64,000 bases of DNA. Origin: Lysobacter daejeonensis GH1-9. GTDB lineage: Bacteria > Pseudomonadota > Gammaproteobacteria > Xanthomonadales > Xanthomonadaceae. This document shows positions 58,199 to 64,000 of this stretch, piece after piece; the stretch's first letter is position 1; the number at the start of each line of letters is the position of its first letter. The position numbers and the translations under genes were made by a program. The stretch spans positions 1-64,000 of the forward strand of contig NZ_AVPU01000015.1 in the NCBI RefSeq assembly GCF_000768355.1, given 5' to 3'. The notes below the pieces were generated by a model. That model worked only from the letters and a program-made list of their open reading frames with translations, searched no databases and was not told the origin of the DNA.

Positions 58199-59602
58199 TC
58201 ACGCAGCCGGGGGTTGCTCGGCCGATGCCACCCGGTCGCGCCCCGCGATCTTGGCGGCGTACAACGCGCGATCGGCACGGCCCACCACGCCTGCGGCGGC
58301 CTCCTCGCGACCTGCTGCCGCCACGCCGATGCTGATCGTCACCGCGCGCCCCGGCCAGGCCTCTTCGTGGAAAGACTGCACGATGCGCTCGGCGACGCGG
58401 GTCGCCTCGTCCACACCGGTGTCCGGCAGCAGCACCCCGAATTCCTCACCACCGTAGCGGGCGGGCAGGTCACCCGGCCGCAGCGCGCAGCGCAGCAGGC
58501 CTGCCGAGCGGCGCAGCACTTCGTCGCCGGCGAGGTGGCCGTGGGCGTCGTTGTAGTCCTTGAACCGGTCCAGATCGAGCATCAGCAAGGAAAAACTGCG
58601 GTCATGCTCGCGCCGGCCATGCACCAGACCGGCGATGGCCTCATCGAACGCGCGGCGGTTGGGCAGGCCGGTCAGCGCGTCGGTGTGGCTCTCGCCGTGC
58701 AGCGCGACCACCTGCGCACGCTCGCCTTCCAGACGGTCCAGCAGCAGCGCCACCCACCAGATCAGCCAGGCCATCGCGCCGCCGCTGACCAGCGCCAACA
58801 TCGACACCACGGTTGTCGTGGACCACGACAACCAATCACCCGCCACCCGCGCGAACAGGCCGAGCAGGCTGGGCAACAACAACGCCGGCAGCAACAGCCG
58901 GCGGGCCACCACGCCCCCCAGGCCGCGGGCATGCACCACCCGCATCAGGCCTTGTGGCGGTTGGCTGCCCAGCCATGCCAGCGCTCCGACCAGAAACAGC
59001 AGCGCGGTGTGGATCGCGACGGGGGTGAAGTCCGGCTGGGTTTCGCGCACGCTGGCCTGGTAGCCATAGGAGGCCAGCGCGAACATCGCGATCGCCAACA
59101 CCAGGAAGGCCAGAACCTGCTGCAGTTGCCACCAAGGGCGCCGGTCGGGCAGCAGCCCCAACGATCCAAGTACCACGAAGCCGGTGGCGGTGACCGCCGA
59201 CATACGGCCGGGGATCCGGTCCGTGGCCAGGGCCTCCGGATCGGGGTACCAGCCATCGCTGGCCAGCGTGAATCCCAGCACATAGGCGGCCAGGCTCATG
59301 GCACCCGCGCCCGCCACCAACCCCGACAGCAGCCGACCCAGCGCGGGCACGGGCAGCCGGCTGCCGCGATTGAGCAGCGCAAGGCCGGCGAGCAGGAAGG
59401 TCACCGCCGTCAGCGGCTTCATCGAGTTGGCCCCGGGAAGCACCGAACGCAACACCGCCACGTCGAACTGCCAGCCGAGCAACACCACCACCGCCACCAG
59501 CACCAGCACCATGCCCGCGCGGCAGACGAAGGCTTGCCCCAGCGACGGGGCCATGGGCTCGATTCTCGGCATGGCCAGCATCGGTCTGCGCGGTAGGCTC
59601 AT
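58199..59602 (-). CDS. membrane-bound diguanylate cyclase
   Basis: From the ATG at 59602 (MSLPRRPMLAMPRIEPMAPS) the protein has 467 residues. The first about 290 hold seven or eight hydrophobic segments forming an input membrane domain. The GGDEF domain (about 300-460) has DALTGLPNRRAF, DLDRFKDYNDAHGHLAGD and an intact GGEEF. Upstream of it, RPGD is spaced five residues from the catalytic motif, matching an RxxD inhibitory I-site. It makes cyclic di-GMP from GTP and is probably product-inhibited. Divergent from the histidine kinase gene, with 83 bases between starts. Confidence 0.92.
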   Translation of the reverse strand: MSLPRRPMLAMPRIEPMAPSLGQAFVCRAGMVLVLVAVVVLLGWQFDVAVLRSVLPGANSMKPLTAVTFLLAGLALLNRGSRLPVPALGRLLSGLVAGAGAMSLAAYVLGFTLASDGWYPDPEALATDRIPGRMSAVTATGFVVLGSLGLLPDRRPWWQLQQVLAFLVLAIAMFALASYGYQASVRETQPDFTPVAIHTALLFLVGALAWLGSQPPQGLMRVVHARGLGGVVARRLLLPALLLPSLLGLFARVAGDWLSWSTTTVVSMLALVSGGAMAWLIWWVALLLDRLEGERAQVVALHGESHTDALTGLPNRRAFDEAIAGLVHGRREHDRSFSLLMLDLDRFKDYNDAHGHLAGDEVLRRSAGLLRCALRPGDLPARYGGEEFGVLLPDTGVDEATRVAERIVQSFHEEAWPGRAVTISIGVAAAGREEAAAGVVGRADRALYAAKIAGRDRVASAEQPPAA

Positions 59603-59648
59603 TGACGCCCGATCATAGCGCCAGCAAGCGTCGGCGTTGTCGCCGCCG

Positions 59649-59654
59649 TACACT
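59649..59654 (+). promoter_or_regulatory. probable -10 of the hybrid kinase gene
   Basis: TACACT lies 31 bases before the GTG at 59686, giving a leader of about 25 bases that contains a GGAGG ribosome-binding site. It falls in the short space shared with the divergent cyclase gene. Confidence 0.45.
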
Positions 59655-59685
59655 CGGAACGACGCGAGCACGGAGGTATACACGG

Positions 59686-62600
59686 GTGATCCCTGGCTGG
59701 TTGCTGCTGCTGGTATCGGTGGCCTATGTGGGCGTGCTGTTCACCGTGGCCTACTACGGCGACCAGCGCGAGACCACGCCGCGGGCCAAGTGGCTGCGGC
59801 CGGCGGTCTATTCGCTGGCGCTGGCGGTGTACTGCTCGTCGTGGACCTTCTACGGCGCGGTGGGCACCGCGGCGCGGACGGGGCTGGGCTTCCTGCCCAT
59901 CTACCTGGGGCCGCTGCTGCTGCTGGTCTTCAGCTGGCGGATCCTGGAGCGGCTGGTGCTGATCTCCGGCGAGAACCGCATCGTGTCCATCGCCGACTTC
60001 CTGTCCTCGCGCTACGGCCGCGCGCCAGGGCTGGCGGCGCTGGTCGCGACGGTGGCATTGGTCGCCGCCATTCCGTATGTGGCGCTGCAGTTCAAGGCGG
60101 TGGCGATGAGCGTGCAGGTGCTGGCCGGCACGCCGGCCGATCCGGGCGTGCTGGGCGACCCCGCCTTCTACGTGGCGCTGCTGCTGGCGGTGTTCTCCAT
60201 CCTCTTCGGCACCCGACAGATCGACGCCACCGAGCACCACCACGGCATGGTGCTGGCCGTGGCGCTGGAATCGCTGGTGAAGCTGCTGGCCTTCGTGGCG
60301 ATCGGCGTGTTCGCGCTGACCCACCTGCCAGGCACCGGCGGCCTGTTCGAACGCATGTCCGACGCGGCGCGGGTGGTGGTGACACCCAACCTGCCGACCG
60401 GTTTTGCCGCGCAGACGCTGCTCGCCTTTGCCGCGATCCTGTGCCTGCCGCGCCAGTTCCACGTGGCGGTGGTGGAATGCCAGGACCCCAACGACGTGCG
60501 CGCGGCGCGCTGGTTGTTCGGCGGCTACCTGGTGCTGTTCTCGCTGCTGGTGGTGCCGATCACGCTGGCCGGGCAATCGGTGCTGGCGGGCACCGGCGTG
60601 TCGCCGGACACCTACGTACTGGCGTTGCCGCTGGCGCTCAACCAGGACGCGCTGGCGTTGATGGTGTACGTGGGCGGGTTCTCCGCGGCCACCGGCATGG
60701 TCATCGTGTCCAGCGTGGCGCTGGCGACCATGGTCAGCAACGACCTGGTGATGCCGGTCCTGCTGCGGACCAAGGCCCTGCGCCAGGGCCCGGGCATCGA
60801 CCGCCAGGTGCTGTGGGTGCGGCGCATCACCATCCTCGCGCTGGCCATGCTGGCCTATGGCTACCACCGCGGCTCCACCGGCGAGAACACACTGGCCCAG
60901 CACGGCCTGCTGGCCTTCGCCGCGGTGGCCCAGTTCGCACCAGCGCTGATCGGTGGCTTGTACTGGCGCGGCGCCAGCCGCCCGGGTGCGCTGGCGGGCG
61001 TGCTGGCCGGCACGCTGGTATGGGCCTACACCCTGCTGCTGCCCGCGCTGGCGCAGGGCGGCTGGATCGATGGCGGTTGGATCAGTGACGGGCCGCTAGG
61101 CATCCGGTCGCTGCGGCCGGAACAGCTGTTCGGCCTGGAGGGCTGGGACCGGCTGACCCACGGCACGTTCTGGTCGCTGCTGTTCAATGTCGCGGCATTC
61201 GTCTACGTGTCGGTGCGCAAGCGCCCGCGCCTGCAGGACCAACTGGCGGCCGCGCCGTTCCTCGATCCGTATGTGCAGCGCCCCGCACTGGGCCCGGGTG
61301 GCTGGGCCGGCAGCGTGCGCAGCGGCGAGCTGCTCGCGCTGGCCGAACGCATCGTCGGCGAACGCCATGCACGGCGCTCGTTCGAGGACTACGCCGCGCA
61401 GCAGTATGACACCTGGAACCCCGAGCGCCCCGCCGACCGCGCGTTGGCGCAGTTCACCGAGCGCCTCCTCGCATCGGCCATCGGCGCGGCGTCCGCACGC
61501 CTCACGCTCACCACCGCATTGCGCGGTTCCGGCATGGAACTGGGCGAAGTGGTCGCGGTCCTGGACGAGGCCAACGAGGAGCTGCGCTTCAACCGGCAGG
61601 TGCTGTCGACCACGCTGGACAACATCAGCCAGGGCGTCAGCGTGGTCGACCGCGACATGCGCCTGGTGGCGTGGAACAGGCGCTACCAGGAACTGCTCGA
61701 CTACCCCGACGGCATGCTCTACGTCGGCCGCCCGGTCGCCGACCTGATCCGCTGGAATGCAGAACGTGGCGAGTTGGGCCCCGGCCCGATCGAGGAGAAG
61801 GTGCGCCGGCGCATGGACCACATGCGCGCCGGCACTCCGCACATCTTCGAGCGCGTTCGCGCCAACGGGCAGGTGATCGAAATGCGCGGGCGACCGCTGC
61901 TCGGTGGCGGCTACGTCACCAGCTACAGCGACATCACCGACTACAAGCGCGCCGAACAGCAACTGCGCGAGGTCAACGAGACACTGGAGCAGCGCGTGGA
62001 CCTGCGCACGCGCGAGGCCGAAGCGGCGCAGCAATCCAAGACCCGGTTCCTGGCCGCGGTAAGCCATGACGTGCTGCAACCGTTGAATGCCGCGCGACTG
62101 TTCACCAGCGCGCTGCGCGAAAGTCCCGACGGCACCGAGCAACAACACCTGGCCGAACGCATCGACGCCTCGCTGCGCGCCGCCGAGGACCTGCTCGATG
62201 GCTTGCTGGACATCTCGCGCCTGGATGCGGGCGTGCTCAAGCCGGAAATCACCGACTTCGACGCCGGCGAGTTGCTGCGCGAACTGGCAGCGCAGTACGC
62301 GCCCAGCGCCGCGGGCCGCGGACTGCAATTGCGCGTGCGTGCGCCGATGACGCCGCTACCGGTGCGCAGCGACCGCCGGCTGCTGCGTCGCGCGCTGCAG
62401 AACTTCCTCGCCAACGCGTTGCGCTACACCCGCGATGGCGGCGTGCTGATGACTGCGCGCCAACGCACCGCCGGCCGCATCGAGCTGCAGGTGTGGGACA
62501 CTGGCCCCGGCATCTCCGCCCACCACCTCGAACAGATCTTCGACGAGTTCCAGCGCTTCGACCAACCCGGCGTGGGCGGCGAACGCGGGCTGGGACTTGG

Positions 62601-63144
62601 CCTGTCGATCTGCCAGCGCATCGCGCGCACGCTCGACCACCCATTGTCGGTGCGCTCGCGGGTGGGCATGGGCAGCGTGTTCACCATCACCGTGCCGCCG
62701 GCGCCCACGTTGCAGGCGCCCAAGCCGGCGCCGCCCGAGAGCAACGTCATCGCCGACTCGCTGGCCGGGCTGCGCGTGCTGTGCGTGGACAACGACCGCG
62801 AGATCCTCGACGGCATGCGCACGCTGCTGGAACGCTGGCACGTCACCGTGCTGACCGCGGCCAGCGCCGACGATGCGATGGCACTGCTGAAGGACCTGCC
62901 GCACGTGCTGCTGGTGGACTACCACCTGCACGACCGGCTGGACGGCCTGGGCGTGATCGACGCGCTGCGCGAGAGCTTGGGAGCGCCACTGCCGGCGGCG
63001 CTGGTGACGGGCGACGGCAGCGACGCGGTCAAGCTGGCCGCGCGCGAGCGCGGGTGCCCGGTGCTGACCAAGCCGCTGAAGCCGGCGTCGTTGCGCGCGT
63101 TCCTTGCGGCGCAGCGGCAGATGACCGGAACGGGTGCCGGCTGA
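59686..63144 (+). CDS. hybrid sensor histidine kinase with sodium/solute-symporter-like input
   Basis: From the GTG at 59686, preceded by GGAGG, the protein has 1152 residues. Domains in order: about 13 hydrophobic helices resembling sodium/solute symporters (1-480), a linker, PAS (about 635-745), HisKA with phospho-acceptor His794 in SHDVLQPLNAARLF, HATPase (NFLANALRYT, DTGPGI, GLGLGLS), and a C-terminal receiver with Asp1078 in VLLVDYHLHD and Lys in LTKPLKP. The layout recalls CbrA-like transporter-linked kinases. It may sense a nutrient or ion gradient; the ligand and partner regulator are unknown. The partner could be a histidine phosphotransfer protein elsewhere. Confidence 0.93.
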   Translation: MIPGWLLLLVSVAYVGVLFTVAYYGDQRETTPRAKWLRPAVYSLALAVYCSSWTFYGAVGTAARTGLGFLPIYLGPLLLLVFSWRILERLVLISGENRIVSIADFLSSRYGRAPGLAALVATVALVAAIPYVALQFKAVAMSVQVLAGTPADPGVLGDPAFYVALLLAVFSILFGTRQIDATEHHHGMVLAVALESLVKLLAFVAIGVFALTHLPGTGGLFERMSDAARVVVTPNLPTGFAAQTLLAFAAILCLPRQFHVAVVECQDPNDVRAARWLFGGYLVLFSLLVVPITLAGQSVLAGTGVSPDTYVLALPLALNQDALALMVYVGGFSAATGMVIVSSVALATMVSNDLVMPVLLRTKALRQGPGIDRQVLWVRRITILALAMLAYGYHRGSTGENTLAQHGLLAFAAVAQFAPALIGGLYWRGASRPGALAGVLAGTLVWAYTLLLPALAQGGWIDGGWISDGPLGIRSLRPEQLFGLEGWDRLTHGTFWSLLFNVAAFVYVSVRKRPRLQDQLAAAPFLDPYVQRPALGPGGWAGSVRSGELLALAERIVGERHARRSFEDYAAQQYDTWNPERPADRALAQFTERLLASAIGAASARLTLTTALRGSGMELGEVVAVLDEANEELRFNRQVLSTTLDNISQGVSVVDRDMRLVAWNRRYQELLDYPDGMLYVGRPVADLIRWNAERGELGPGPIEEKVRRRMDHMRAGTPHIFERVRANGQVIEMRGRPLLGGGYVTSYSDITDYKRAEQQLREVNETLEQRVDLRTREAEAAQQSKTRFLAAVSHDVLQPLNAARLFTSALRESPDGTEQQHLAERIDASLRAAEDLLDGLLDISRLDAGVLKPEITDFDAGELLRELAAQYAPSAAGRGLQLRVRAPMTPLPVRSDRRLLRRALQNFLANALRYTRDGGVLMTARQRTAGRIELQVWDTGPGISAHHLEQIFDEFQRFDQPGVGGERGLGLGLSICQRIARTLDHPLSVRSRVGMGSVFTITVPPAPTLQAPKPAPPESNVIADSLAGLRVLCVDNDREILDGMRTLLERWHVTVLTAASADDAMALLKDLPHVLLVDYHLHDRLDGLGVIDALRESLGAPLPAALVTGDGSDAVKLAARERGCPVLTKPLKPASLRAFLAAQRQMTGTGAG

Positions 63145-63156
63145 CGCGCCGGCACC
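63133..63156 (+). terminator. hairpin with the kinase stop codon in its loop
   Basis: GGTGCCGGC-TGACGC-GCCGGCACC is a perfect 9-pair stem, and the loop starts with the TGA stop of the kinase gene. It lies between two convergent genes; there is no T-tract. Confidence 0.5.
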
Positions 63157-63168
63157 GGGCCCCGACGG

Positions 63169-64000
63169 TTAGCTGCGCACCAACTCGAGAACCGTTGCCG
63201 GCCCCACCCCGCCTTCGCCGTAGGCGCGGACGCGATCGCGACCGCCGGCCTTGGCCTGGTACATAGCCGCGTCGGCATGGGCAAACATCGACTCGAAGGC
63301 GTAGCCCGAACGCGCCGACGTGGTGCAACCGAAGCTGGCGGTGACCGGGCGGCCGATCACCGACGTGTCGATGGCCGCCAGGTGCTCGCTGCAGCGCTGG
63401 GCGATGCGCCGCGCCGCCTCCATGTCGCTGCCGCAGGACAGGATGGCGAATTCCTCGCCGCCCAGCCTGCCGCATACGTCGCCTTCGCGGCACGCGGCCT
63501 GGATCGCCACCGCCACCTGCTGCAGCACCCAGTCGCCCACGGCATGGCCGTGACGATCGTTGATGTGCTTGAAGTGGTCCAGGTCCAGCAGCACCAGTGA
63601 GGACTCGCGGCCGGCGCCGGCGCAGCGTTGCAGCAGCGCCTCGGCGTTATGCCGGAAGTGGCGGCGGTTGCTGAGGCCGGTCAGCCCATCCATTTCGGCT
63701 TGGCGACGGAACATCATCTGCACCCGCTTGATCTTGTAGGCCCAGTACCCGATGGCAGCCAGGACCATCACCAACAGCGCCAAGAGCAACTGGGTATTGC
63801 GCGCTGACGCCTGCGAGACTTCCTGCTGCAATTTCAGCACCTCGTTCTGCTTCTGCAGCAGTTCGATGGCTTGGTTCTTCTGCTGCAACTCTTGTCGACT
63901 CAGCTGGAAAGCGAACTCGCGAGCTTTGATTTCATCCAGCCGCGCCTTGTCTGCTTCTGCGTATCGACGGTATTGCTCCAAGGCCGCTGAAACATCACCG
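63169..64000 (-). CDS. diguanylate cyclase with coiled-coil and membrane helix (5' end beyond window)
   Basis: The frame is open from the stop at 63169 to the window edge, so the N-terminus is missing. The visible part holds a coiled coil (QQKNQAIELLQKQNEVLKLQQ), one membrane helix (TQLLLALLVMVLAAIGYWAYKI) and a GGDEF domain with DGLTGLSNRRHF, DLDHFKHINDRHGHAVGD and GGEEF. REGD five residues before GGEEF is an RxxD I-site. The missing part may carry TPR repeats, as in similar xanthomonad proteins; this is inference. It makes cyclic di-GMP and converges on the hybrid kinase gene. Confidence 0.88.
   Translation of the reverse strand, partial: GDVSAALEQYRRYAEADKARLDEIKAREFAFQLSRQELQQKNQAIELLQKQNEVLKLQQEVSQASARNTQLLLALLVMVLAAIGYWAYKIKRVQMMFRRQAEMDGLTGLSNRRHFRHNAEALLQRCAGAGRESSLVLLDLDHFKHINDRHGHAVGDWVLQQVAVAIQAACREGDVCGRLGGEEFAILSCGSDMEAARRIAQRCSEHLAAIDTSVIGRPVTASFGCTTSARSGYAFESMFAHADAAMYQAKAGGRDRVRAYGEGGVGPATVLELVRS

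Overview
The window reads as chromosomal DNA of a high-GC gammaproteobacterium of the Xanthomonadaceae/Lysobacterales (Lysobacter, Luteimonas or Xanthomonas-like). The main reasons are an aryl-polyene (xanthomonadin-type) pigment cluster, a XanB2-type chorismatase, a C-rich-loop small RNA beside polA that looks like Xanthomonas sX13, many secreted S9 and DUF885 peptidases, and -10 hexamers placed directly against start codons. Nearly all of it is genic. I saw no tRNA, rRNA, insertion sequence, prophage or CRISPR array.

Layout. 1-5319: a membrane-anchored ankyrin protein (runs off the left edge), YcgL, and a CioAB/CydAB-type quinol oxidase, all on the minus strand. 5529-9740: a secreted S9 peptidase, a repeat-rich intergenic stretch (7905-8275), hemF and a DUF421 membrane protein. 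9986-13011: the sX13-like sRNA and polA. 13291-14029: two small secreted proteins. 13592-30849 (minus): a long, tightly overlapping operon for an aryl polyene, with two carrier proteins, an acyl-AMP ligase fused to a dehydratase, ketosynthases (one fused to a dehydratase), a ketoreductase, a thioesterase, two acyltransferases, a glycosyltransferase, a HAL/TAL-family ammonia-lyase, a halogenase-like flavoprotein, and a LolA/MMPL/lipoprotein export set. 30941-41750: uvrD, a UPF0114 membrane protein, a GST, DPP-IV, a DUF885 protein, a glycosyltransferase, a lipoprotein and xanB2. 41876-51277: HiPIP and hemB divergent around two FNR-type boxes, aroE, YkgJ, gamma-carbonic anhydrase, coniferyl aldehyde dehydrogenase, threonine aldolase, xthA, a GlsB-type protein and a phosphopantetheinyl transferase. 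51366-58033: rsmG-parA-parB, a glycosyltransferase with a lipid-A-N-domain partner, a second DUF885 protein, and rpmB-rpmG. 58199-64000: a diguanylate cyclase, divergent from a transporter-type hybrid histidine kinase, and a second diguanylate cyclase cut by the right edge.

How the genes fit together. AroE (toward chorismate), XanB2 (chorismate to hydroxybenzoates), the acyl-AMP ligase, the two carrier proteins and the phosphopantetheinyl transferase make a plausible supply and activation line for the pigment head group. The reductive cycle (KS, KR, DH) extends the polyene, and the acyltransferase, glycosyltransferase, LolA, MMPL and lipoprotein set would attach it to lipid and move it to the outer membrane. 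hemF and hemB (haem), the bd-type oxidase and HiPIP share a respiratory theme, and the FNR-type boxes between HiPIP and hemB suggest part of it responds to oxygen.
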